A stretch of 23,584 nucleotides of DNA from W1P20-047 sp051878795. GTDB lineage: Bacteria; Actinomycetota; Coriobacteriia; Coriobacteriales; Eggerthellaceae. The position numbers and the translations under genes were made by a program. Of the stretch, positions 15,148 through 21,706 are shown in pieces; within the stretch, counting starts at the first letter, position 1, and each line of letters opens with the position of its first letter. The notes below the pieces were generated by a model. That model had not been told where the DNA came from and did no database searches. It saw only the letters and a program-made list of their open reading frames with translations. The DNA is taken from NCBI GenBank assembly GCA_051878795.1, contig JBJEKU010000021.1, positions 1-23,584 of the forward strand, given 5' to 3'.

Positions 15148-15227
15148 TAACATTATCGCGGTAACCGTATAGAGAATACATGCTTCGCCGCAAGCGTTTT
15201 CGAATGAATCAACTCGGGTAATAGAAC

Positions 15228-15255
15228 TTGCCCTCTTATTGGGTACCTTTATAAT
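15228..15255 (+). promoter_or_regulatory. Promoter of the ech hydrogenase operon
   Basis: TTGCCC (15228-15233) and a perfect TATAAT (15250-15255) are separated by 16 bases, a sigma-70-type promoter. Transcription would begin near 15262, giving a leader of about 124 bases before echA. Confidence 0.65.
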
Positions 15256-15298
15256 TTCCGCTTGCCCATCCTGCTTGTCTTTTCGTCGGGTTGCGCCT

Positions 15299-15348
15299 AC
15301 GCCCTTGGATATAAGGGTGTTACTTTGTCTGACATGGCTTATGCCGTG
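15299..15348 (+). other. Two hairpins in the echA leader
   Basis: An eight-pair stem (15299-15306 with 15313-15320, one G-U) and a six-pair stem (15333-15338 with 15343-15348, one G-U, loop TTAT) lie in tandem between the promoter and the ribosome site (AAAGGAGA, 15373-15380). They could stabilise the message or sense a ligand or protein. I do not recognise a known riboswitch family. Confidence 0.4.
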
Positions 15349-15385
15349 GGTAATCATCCGTTTGTGAAAGGGAAAGGAGAGACGC

Positions 15386-17305
15386 GTGCAATTGATAGGC
15401 TTCCTTATCGTATTCCCGATGCTTGCTGCGCTTCTGTTGCTCGTCATCCGCGCCAATGCGGCACGTAATGCGATCGCATATGCATCTGCAGCGATCATCG
15501 CGGTGGTCACGCTGTTCGTCTTCGGTACCAACCTTGGCACCGAGGCAGTTTACTTCGAGTTCTCATCAGGGGCGATAGACCTTATCTGCACCCTGATCAG
15601 CATCGCTATCGGCGTGATCATCATCGGATACGCCGTTCGCTACAAGAACATCATCACCCTGGTCCTGGGTATTGCCCAGCTTGCGGCATCCCTGGTGTTC
15701 GAATTCGCCTTCGCGCATGGCGTCGAGGTCGAGGCCGGTCTGTATATGGACTCCCTGTCCCTGATCATGGCCTTCATCATCGGCATCGTGGGTTCGGGCA
15801 TCTGCATCTATGCGATCGGGTATATGGAAGACTTCCAGGCAGAACATGCCGACGAGCGTGACCGCCGCCCCGTTTTCTTCGCGATCATGTTCCTGTTCCT
15901 GGGCGCGATGTTCGCAATCGTCTTCAGCAATAACATGTCCTGGATGTTCACCGCTTGGGAAATCACCACCGTGTGCTCCTTCCTGCTCATCGGCTACACC
16001 AAGACCGAAGAAGCTATCCGCAATGCCTTCCGCCAGATCATCATGAACATCCTGGGCGGCATCGCATTCGTCGGTGCACTCTACTATTGCGCCATCGGCC
16101 TTCAGACCCTGTCCTTCGCCGAGTTCCTGCAGATCGGCACCCTGGCACCCGTCATGGTCGTGCTGCCCGTCACCTGCCTGGCCTTCGCCGGCATGACCAA
16201 GGCAGCCCAGATGCCCTTCCACACCTGGCTTCTGGGTGCGATGGTTGCCCCCACTCCCACAAGCGCCCTGCTCCATAGCTCCACTATGGTCAAGGCGGGC
16301 GTCTTCATGCTCGTCAAGCTGGCTCCCGTCCTGAACGTCTGCTGGATTCCTTCCCTTATGACCGTCCTGGTTGGTGCCATCACCTTCTGCCTGTGCTCCT
16401 TCATGGCTATCAGCCAGAGCAATGCCAAGCGCGTTCTCGCATATTCCACCATCGCCAACTTGGGCCTGATCGTTGCCTGCGCCGGCGTCGGTACCGCCGA
16501 AGCCGTTTGGGCGGCCATCTTCCTCATCATCTTCCATGCAATCGCCAAGTCCCTGCTGTTCCTGTGCGTCGGTACCGCCGAGCATCATATCGGCAGCCGC
16601 GACATCGAGAGCATGGACCTGCTGTTCGACCGCATGCCCCGTCTGGCCCGCCTCATGATGCTGGGTATCATGACCATGTTCGTCGCCCCCTTCGGCATGC
16701 TCATCTCCAAGTGGGCAACGTTGGTTTCCTTCGTCGAAACCCAGCAGGTTGCCCTGCTTATCCTGTTGGCCTTCGGTTCTGCAGCGACCTTCATGTTCTG
16801 GGCCAAGTGGCTCGGTAAGCTCTCCGGTATCGCCGGCAGCCCCGAAAACGTCGAGAAGACCGTGCATGTCAGCGAGTGGATCGCTACTTACGTCATGGCC
16901 GGCCTGATCGTAATCTGCTGCGTGCTGCTGCCTCTTATCAGCGAGTACGTGGTCATGCCCTATGTGGCGAGCGTCAACCTGAATGCCGTCGCAACCCTGA
17001 GCAACGACATCCTGTGGATCACGAGCATCCTGGCTGCCATCGTCATCATCGTCCTGTTCGCCGGCCTGAAGAAGTCCTCTAAGTCCAAGCAGGTGAACGT
17101 CTACATGGCGGGCATCACCGTAGACAGCGACGACCGCAGCTTCCGCAATTCCCTGGGCGGCACCACCAAGGCAACCGCCAGCAACTGGTATATGACCGAG
17201 TACTTCGGGGAAAAGCGCATCAAGCCCATCGGCGAGATCAGCTGCGCGATCCTGATGGTCGCCGCATTCGCATTGTCCTTCGCCTACTTCATGGCGCTGA
17301 TCTAG
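15386..17305 (+). CDS. echA: Ech-type hydrogenase subunit A, NuoL-like ion-translocating membrane protein
   Basis: This is a large antiporter-like subunit of a group 4 [NiFe] hydrogenase, related to NuoL/HyfB/MrpA. The 639 residues carry some 14-16 membrane helices. Key charged residues of the proton path are visible: E192 in TAWEITTVCSFLLIGY and K272 in GMTKAAQMPFHTWLLGAM, followed by the hallmark APTPTSALLHSSTMVKAG (288-305). The soluble loop 560-620 carries KKSSKSKQVNVYMAG. The start is GTG, five bases after AAAGGAGA. It is the first of six tightly spaced genes whose order and types match Ech hydrogenase (echABCDEF). The complex should couple ferredoxin-dependent H2 turnover to H+ or Na+ movement. 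HyfB/CooM-type complexes are alternatives, but the compact six-gene set fits Ech best. Confidence 0.93.
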   Translation: MQLIGFLIVFPMLAALLLLVIRANAARNAIAYASAAIIAVVTLFVFGTNLGTEAVYFEFSSGAIDLICTLISIAIGVIIIGYAVRYKNIITLVLGIAQLAASLVFEFAFAHGVEVEAGLYMDSLSLIMAFIIGIVGSGICIYAIGYMEDFQAEHADERDRRPVFFAIMFLFLGAMFAIVFSNNMSWMFTAWEITTVCSFLLIGYTKTEEAIRNAFRQIIMNILGGIAFVGALYYCAIGLQTLSFAEFLQIGTLAPVMVVLPVTCLAFAGMTKAAQMPFHTWLLGAMVAPTPTSALLHSSTMVKAGVFMLVKLAPVLNVCWIPSLMTVLVGAITFCLCSFMAISQSNAKRVLAYSTIANLGLIVACAGVGTAEAVWAAIFLIIFHAIAKSLLFLCVGTAEHHIGSRDIESMDLLFDRMPRLARLMMLGIMTMFVAPFGMLISKWATLVSFVETQQVALLILLAFGSAATFMFWAKWLGKLSGIAGSPENVEKTVHVSEWIATYVMAGLIVICCVLLPLISEYVVMPYVASVNLNAVATLSNDILWITSILAAIVIIVLFAGLKKSSKSKQVNVYMAGITVDSDDRSFRNSLGGTTKATASNWYMTEYFGEKRIKPIGEISCAILMVAAFALSFAYFMALI

Positions 17306-17317
17306 AAAGGAGCGGAA

Positions 17318-18190
17318 ATGGCAACTTGGATCGCAACCATCATCGGCATCGTCGCCTTCACCGTGCTTGCGCCCATCGTGGGCTGCCTGCTCGACGGCAT
17401 CGACCGCAAGATTTCCGCACGCATGCAGGGCCGTGTGGGACCTTCCATCCTCCAGCCCTACTATGACGTCCGCAAGCTTCTGGAAAAGGAACGCGCCAGC
17501 GTCAACACCGTCGAGGGAACTTACATCGCCTGTGCGCTGTTGTTCGCCCTCGTAGCCGGCGGCGTCTTCTTCAGCGGCGGCAACCTGCTGCTGTGCATCT
17601 TCGTGATCACGCTCTCCAGCCTGTTCTTCATCATGGCGGCCTATTCCACCAGGTCTCCCTATGCAGAAGTAGGCGCCCATCGCGAGACCCTTCAGGTCAT
17701 GTGCTACGAGCCCATGGTCCTGATGATGGCCATCGTGGTCTTCCAGGCAAGCGGTTCCTTCGATATCGCGGGCCTGTTCGACCTTGACACCCCCATCATC
17801 GCCACCACCTTCGGTGCATGGGCCGGCCTGCTGGTCATCCTGACCATCAAGCTGCGTAAGAGCCCCTTCGACATCTCCAGCAGCCATCATGCCCACCAGG
17901 AAATCGTCCGCGGCATCACCACCGAGATGAGCGGTCCCACCCTGGCGAAGGTAGAGATCCTGCACTGGGTGGAAAACGTCCTGTTCATGGGCTGGGTCGG
18001 TATGTTCTTCATCAACGCCAACCCCATTTCCATCGTCGTCGCCATTATCGTTGCGGTATTGGTGTACCTCTTCGAAATCTGGATCGACAACAATTTCGCC
18101 CGCGTGAAGTGGCAGGCCATGTTCAAGATCGCATGGTTGAGCTCGCTCGTGCTGGGCGGTGTGAACATCGCAATCATCGCGTTCATCTAA
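17318..18190 (+). CDS. echB: Ech-type hydrogenase subunit B, NuoH-like membrane anchor
   Basis: This is the membrane subunit that joins the soluble hydrogenase arm to the ion channel, homologous to NuoH/HycD. It is 290 residues with about eight helices. The N-terminal signature GIDRKISARMQGRVGPSILQ (27-46) with PYYDVRKLLEKE (47-58) is diagnostic. The charged region RSPYAEVGAHRE (112-123) and YEP (130-132) form the quinone-site equivalent; being a hydrogenase, it is not expected to bind quinone. KLRKSPFDISSSHHAHQE at about 184-201 matches the NuoH SPFDxxExEqE loop, with a His-rich version. AAAGGAG precedes the ATG, 12 bases after the echA stop. Confidence 0.94.
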   Translation: MATWIATIIGIVAFTVLAPIVGCLLDGIDRKISARMQGRVGPSILQPYYDVRKLLEKERASVNTVEGTYIACALLFALVAGGVFFSGGNLLLCIFVITLSSLFFIMAAYSTRSPYAEVGAHRETLQVMCYEPMVLMMAIVVFQASGSFDIAGLFDLDTPIIATTFGAWAGLLVILTIKLRKSPFDISSSHHAHQEIVRGITTEMSGPTLAKVEILHWVENVLFMGWVGMFFINANPISIVVAIIVAVLVYLFEIWIDNNFARVKWQAMFKIAWLSSLVLGGVNIAIIAFI

Positions 18191-18203
18191 AGGAGGAAGC
18201 TAA

Positions 18204-18647
18204 ATGGCATTTGCATCTAAATCGCCGTGGGTTATCCACTATGACGCTTCCAGCTGCAATGGCTGCGACATCGAAGTGCTTGCAACCCTGTGCCCCGGCT
18301 ATGACGCAGAGCGCTTCGGCGTCATCAACACCGGCAATCCCAAGCATGCCGACATCTTCCTGGTGACCGGCAGCGTCAACGAGCGCAACATCAAGGTCAT
18401 CCAGGAAATCTACGACCAGATGCTCGAACCGAAGGTCGTCGTCGCCTGCGGCTGCTGCGCCTGCACCGGCGGCGTGTTCCACGACTGCTACAACGTTTTG
18501 GGCGGCGTCGACAAGGCCATCCCCGTCGACGTCTACGCGCCCGGATGCGCCGTCCGTCCCGAGACCATCATCGACGCGGTCGTTGCGGGCGTTGCTGCAC
18601 TCGATGAGAAGAGCAAGGCGCTCAAGGCAAAGAAGAAGGAGGCGTAA
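18204..18647 (+). CDS. echC: Ech-type hydrogenase small subunit, NuoB-like
   Basis: This is the small electron-transfer subunit holding the [4Fe-4S] cluster next to the NiFe site. It is 147 residues, as expected for group 4 enzymes. The cluster ligands are C18 and C21 (SSCNGCDIE), C85 (CGCCACTGGVF) and C115 (YAPGCAVRPE). Extra cysteines at 30, 82, 84, 87 and 95 are unusually many. The last 15 residues are Lys/Ala-rich. AAAGGAGGAAG gives a strong ribosome site. The lack of twin-arginine or hydrophobic leader places it on the inner face of the membrane. Confidence 0.95.
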   Translation: MAFASKSPWVIHYDASSCNGCDIEVLATLCPGYDAERFGVINTGNPKHADIFLVTGSVNERNIKVIQEIYDQMLEPKVVVACGCCACTGGVFHDCYNVLGGVDKAIPVDVYAPGCAVRPETIIDAVVAGVAALDEKSKALKAKKKEA

Positions 18648-18650
18648 GGC

Positions 18651-19388
18651 ATGCCCACTATCGAACGCTTCACCGATATCGCGTTGGCGGACCTGCTCAA
18701 CGTCGCCAATGAAAAGCACAGCGGCGGCTGGCGTGCGGTCCAGGTGCTGGCAACCAACACCGAAGAAGGTATCGACCTGACCTATACCTTCAATCAGGAC
18801 AATGTTTGGGAGAACTACCGTATCAAGGGCGTCACCAAGCAGGACAGCGTTCCTTCGCTGCAGCAGATGTACCTGTGCCTGTTCCCCTTCGAGAACGAGG
18901 TCGTCGACCTGTTTGGCGTGAACATCACCGGTATGGCCCTGGACTTCGGCGGACGCTTGTACGATGTGGCCGTCAGCGAGCCCATGACCATCATCTCGCC
19001 TGAAGTGAAGGCAGCCCGCGACAAGGCCAAGAAGGCCGCCCAGGCAGCTGCCGCCAAGGCTGCCAAGCCCGCAGCCGAAGAGCTGCCCAAGCCCCTGACC
19101 GACGAGGAGATCGAGGCCAAGGTGGCTGCTGTAGCTCCCGAAAAGCAGGATAAGGTGCGTGCAGCGCTCAAGGCCAAGCAGAAGAAGGACCAGGATGCGC
19201 TTGCCGAGGCCCAGGCCAAGGCAGCTCAGGCGGAAAAGCCCGCCGTTCCCGTTCCCATGACCGACGAGGAGATTGAGGCCAAGGTTGCTGCTGTAGCTCC
19301 CGAAAAGCAGGACAAGGTGCGTGCAGCGCTCAAGGCCAAGCAGAAGAAGGATATCGCAGCGGCCCAGGCCGGAAAGGATGGTGAATAA
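18651..19388 (+). CDS. echD: Ech-type hydrogenase subunit D, NuoC-like, with duplicated charged C-terminal tail
   Basis: Residues 1 to about 117 are a NuoC-like domain that packs against the large subunit: EGIDLTYTF (39-47), VPSLQQMYLCLFPFENEVVDLFGV (67-90). The remaining 128 residues are unusual. They form a Lys/Ala/Glu-rich, probably helical or coiled-coil tail with an exact 31-residue repeat at 150-180 and 204-234 (TDEEIEAKVAAVAPEKQD...KKD). The two DNA copies (about 19096-19189 and 19258-19351) differ at three bases, all silent. GGAGG upstream and the tight spacing to echC and echE place it in the operon. The tail has no assigned role; it could be a docking arm for ferredoxin or another partner, or a spacer. 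Confidence 0.9.
   Translation: MPTIERFTDIALADLLNVANEKHSGGWRAVQVLATNTEEGIDLTYTFNQDNVWENYRIKGVTKQDSVPSLQQMYLCLFPFENEVVDLFGVNITGMALDFGGRLYDVAVSEPMTIISPEVKAARDKAKKAAQAAAAKAAKPAAEELPKPLTDEEIEAKVAAVAPEKQDKVRAALKAKQKKDQDALAEAQAKAAQAEKPAVPVPMTDEEIEAKVAAVAPEKQDKVRAALKAKQKKDIAAAQAGKDGE
19096..19351 (+). repeat. Direct repeat of about 94 bases within echD
   Basis: Two copies start at 19096 and 19258, offset by exactly 54 codons. They are identical except for ATC/ATT, GTG/GTT and GAT/GAC, all synonymous. The 68-base spacer between copies is also Lys/Ala/Glu coding. Confidence 0.9.
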
Positions 19389-19390
19389 GG

Positions 19391-20479
19391 ATGGGACAGC
19401 ATACCGTTATTCCCTTCGGCCCCCAGCACCCGGTTCTTCCCGAACCCTTGCATCTCGACCTGGTCGTTGAAGACGAGAAGGTCATCGAAGCCATCCCGCA
19501 GATCGGCTTCGTGCATCGCGGTTTGGAGAAGCTCACCGAAACCCGTGACTACAACGCGTTCATCTACATCGCAGAGCGCATTTGCGGCATCTGCGCATTC
19601 GGCCACAGCCTGGGCTATGCCGAAACCGTCGAGAAGCTCATGGGTGTCGAGGTTCCCGAGCGCGGCGAATACCTGCGCGTGATCATGCACGAGCTCTCCC
19701 GCGTCCATTCCCATCTGCTCTGGCTGGGCCTGGCTGCCGATGCATTCGGTTACGAGAGCCTGTTCATGCATTGCTGGCGCCTGCGCGAGCGTATCCTCGA
19801 CCTGTTCGAGAAGACCACCGGCGGCCGTGTCATCCTGTCCGCCGTCGTCGTGGGCGGCATGGTCCGCGATCAGGATGCCCAGATGCTCCGCTATATCCAG
19901 GAGAAGCTGGAGGGCATCCGAGAGGATTACGCTCAGATCTGCAAGGCTTTCCTGAATGACAACTCCGTCAGGAACCGTCTGTGCGGTGTCGGCTATATCA
20001 GCCCCGAAGATGCCCGTGCCTTAGGTATGGTCGGTCCCTTCGGACGTGCTTCCAATCTTCCCTGCGACCTGCGCCAGTACGGTAACGGTGCCTATGGCAA
20101 GCTGTCCGACTTCCAGCAGATCCTCTCCACCGACGGCGACTGCTTCGGCCGTGCGAAGGTCCGTGCCGAAGAAGTGCTTCAGAGCATCGACATCATCAAC
20201 GAGCTCATCGCAACCATTCCCGACGGTCCGGTTTCGGTTCCCGTCAAGGGCAATGTCCCTGCTGGCGCCCAGGCATCCAACGTGCTCGAGCAGCCGCGCG
20301 GCGAATGCTACTACTACGCTTTGGGCAACGGTACCAAGTACCTCGAGCGCATGCGTATGCGCACGCCCACCAGCGTGAACTTGGCCGGCATGGCAACGGC
20401 CCTCAAGGGTTGCGACCTTGCCGACGTCAATATGATTATCCTGACCATCGACCCCTGCATCAGCTGCACGGAAAGGTAG
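19391..20479 (+). CDS. echE: Ech-type hydrogenase large subunit, NuoD-like, NiFe-containing
   Basis: This is the catalytic subunit carrying the NiFe centre, 362 residues. The N-terminal motif RICGICAFGHS has C65 and C68, and the C-terminal motif DPCISCTER has C356 and C359. All four Ni ligands are present, which separates it from NuoD of complex I. PQIGFVHRGLEKL (36-48) and MHELSRVHSHLLWLG (about 98-112) are typical of group 4. The protein ends at R362, immediately after the last motif. No C-terminal peptide remains to be cut off, so a HycI-type maturation protease should not be needed for this subunit. The metal insertion genes (hyp) are not in the window. Confidence 0.96.
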   Translation: MGQHTVIPFGPQHPVLPEPLHLDLVVEDEKVIEAIPQIGFVHRGLEKLTETRDYNAFIYIAERICGICAFGHSLGYAETVEKLMGVEVPERGEYLRVIMHELSRVHSHLLWLGLAADAFGYESLFMHCWRLRERILDLFEKTTGGRVILSAVVVGGMVRDQDAQMLRYIQEKLEGIREDYAQICKAFLNDNSVRNRLCGVGYISPEDARALGMVGPFGRASNLPCDLRQYGNGAYGKLSDFQQILSTDGDCFGRAKVRAEEVLQSIDIINELIATIPDGPVSVPVKGNVPAGAQASNVLEQPRGECYYYALGNGTKYLERMRMRTPTSVNLAGMATALKGCDLADVNMIILTIDPCISCTER

Positions 20480-20485
20480 GCCGGA

Positions 20486-20917
20486 ATGGGAAGCTTCAAA
20501 CTGGGTAAGATGACCCTTCGATCCTTGTTCGGAACCCCCGAGACCACTTGTTATCCCGCAGTGGAAAAGCCGGCTCCTGCAGGTTTGAAGGGGCAGATCC
20601 AAAACGACATCGAGACCTGCATCCTGTGCGGAATCTGCTCGAAAGGCTGTCCCGCACATGCCCTGGCCGTCGACAAGAAGGCGGGTACGTGGCAGATCAA
20701 CCGTTTCTCCTGCGTCCAGTGCGGGACCTGCGTGAGAGCCTGTCCGAAGAAGTGCCTTACCATGGATCCTTCCAGGGTTCAGATCGGCACCAAGATGGAG
20801 CCCGTCATACTGACCAAGCCTCAGGAATCCGAAGAGGAGAAGGCTGCTAAGGAAGCCGCGAAGAAGGCGAAAATTGAAGCAGCTATGAAGGCTAAGGCAC
20901 AACGCGAAGGCAAATAG
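20486..20917 (+). CDS. echF: Ech-type hydrogenase subunit F, two [4Fe-4S] polyferredoxin
   Basis: This iron-sulphur subunit, NuoI-like, passes electrons between soluble ferredoxin and the small subunit. It is 143 residues. Cluster one uses C45, C48, C51 with C86, and cluster two uses C76, C79, C82 with C55 (CILCGICSKGCP and CVQCGTCVRACP). The C-terminal 35 residues after KPQESEEEK are Lys/Ala/Glu-rich, like the tails of echC and echD. It starts six bases after the echE stop. It is the last gene of the operon, followed by a strong terminator. Confidence 0.94.
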   Translation: MGSFKLGKMTLRSLFGTPETTCYPAVEKPAPAGLKGQIQNDIETCILCGICSKGCPAHALAVDKKAGTWQINRFSCVQCGTCVRACPKKCLTMDPSRVQIGTKMEPVILTKPQESEEEKAAKEAAKKAKIEAAMKAKAQREGK

Positions 20918-20944
20918 GGAATTGCCATTTATATGCGTTATAGT

Positions 20945-20975
20945 AAAAACCGGGTGTGAGAACACCCGGTTTTTT
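20945..20975 (+). terminator. Rho-independent terminator of the ech operon
   Basis: A perfect nine-pair GC-rich stem (20949-20957 with 20962-20970), GAGA loop and a run of six Ts follow 27 bases after the echF stop. The A-run on the other side makes it potentially bidirectional. It separates the hydrogenase operon from pgsA. Confidence 0.93.
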
Positions 20976-20989
20976 AGTGGAAGGAAGTA

Positions 20990-21706
20990 ATGGGCAGCAC
21001 GGAACCGATCAAGCCTGAAGAAGTGAAAACCGCAATCGACTCCCTGGTTTCCAGCGAGCCGGGTGTCGTTGCGTCCGATTCGCAGGCGAGCGACAGAATC
21101 TTCACCGTCCCCAATCTGATCAGCTTCATCCGGCTTTGCATGATCCCCGTCTTCTTCATGCTCCTTATCAGTGGAGACTCTCTTGCTGCCGGTGCTATTT
21201 TCGCGATTGCAGCATTGACCGATTTCCTCGATGGATTCATTGCCCGCAGAACCCATACCGTAACTAAGTTGGGAAAGCTCCTCGACCCTGTTGTGGATAG
21301 GACGCTTATGATCTGCGGCGTAGTCGGCTTGTACATTGCAGGGCTTCTACCGCTCTGGGCGATACTCTTGGTGCTCGCCCGCGATTTTCTGATGCTTCTG
21401 GGCGGTGCCATCATCTTGGACAAATTCAATGTCCGTGTCGATGTGATCTTCGCCGGCAAGGTGGTGACCACTTTGCTGTTCACAGGGTTCACATTGCTGA
21501 TGGTGGGTTTCCCCACTGTTCCCGGGTTGGGTATCGCTACGGTATCGTGGCTTCCCGGCCTTACTTCCGATCCTAGCTGCCTGGGAATCTGGCTTGTGTA
21601 CGCAGGCTTGTTCCTGGGTATTCTCACTACGTTCTATTACGTTACTACCGCGATAAGGCTCGTTCGCGAGTCCATTGCAGCAAGGCAAGGTAATGGCAAT
21701 GAATAA
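20990..21706 (+). CDS. pgsA: CDP-diacylglycerol--glycerol-3-phosphate 3-phosphatidyltransferase
   Basis: This membrane enzyme makes phosphatidylglycerol phosphate from CDP-diacylglycerol and glycerol-3-phosphate. It is 238 residues with about six hydrophobic segments. The CDP-alcohol phosphatidyltransferase signature D-G-x2-A-R-x8-G-x3-D-x3-D is intact at 81-103 (DGFIARR...LGKLLDPVVD). The first 35 residues form a polar extension ahead of FTVPNLISFIRL. AAGGAAG upstream supports the ATG. PgsA and PgsA-like transferases (for example phosphatidylinositol-phosphate synthases of actinobacteria) share the signature, so the exact alcohol is an inference; the PNLIS-type N-terminus favours PgsA. Its stop overlaps the next gene by eight bases. 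No clear promoter is visible in the 14 bases between terminator and start. Confidence 0.88.
   Translation: MGSTEPIKPEEVKTAIDSLVSSEPGVVASDSQASDRIFTVPNLISFIRLCMIPVFFMLLISGDSLAAGAIFAIAALTDFLDGFIARRTHTVTKLGKLLDPVVDRTLMICGVVGLYIAGLLPLWAILLVLARDFLMLLGGAIILDKFNVRVDVIFAGKVVTTLLFTGFTLLMVGFPTVPGLGIATVSWLPGLTSDPSCLGIWLVYAGLFLGILTTFYYVTTAIRLVRESIAARQGNGNE

Larger units (their letters stand above)
15052..15385. promoter_or_regulatory. Shared divergent control region between the tetrapyrrole and hydrogenase operons
   Basis: This 334-base stretch separates cbiL (leftward) from echA (rightward) and holds no convincing gene. I see a 23-base inverted repeat at 15125-15147, a small palindrome CGGTAACCG near 15169, a plus-strand promoter at 15228-15255 and two hairpins in the echA leader. 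On the cbiL side GATAAT and similar AT-rich elements near 15155 could be a -10, but I cannot pair them with a -35. I found no cobalamin-riboswitch B12 box on the cbiL side. Confidence 0.6.

Noticed and set aside
13999..15150. Plus-strand open frame of 383 codons opposite cbiK and cbiL
   Set aside because: The opposite strand encodes both enzymes with intact motifs; the plus-strand product has shadow-like composition.
15566..17965. Very long minus-strand open frame (799 codons) opposite echA and echB
   Set aside because: It is the antisense shadow of strongly conserved membrane genes; its composition (Asp/Gly/Gln/His-rich) is an artefact of GC-biased codons and it matches no family.
20021..21256. 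Minus-strand open frame of 411 codons opposite echE, echF and pgsA
   Set aside because: It crosses a clear plus-strand terminator and three well-supported genes and has no recognisable domains.
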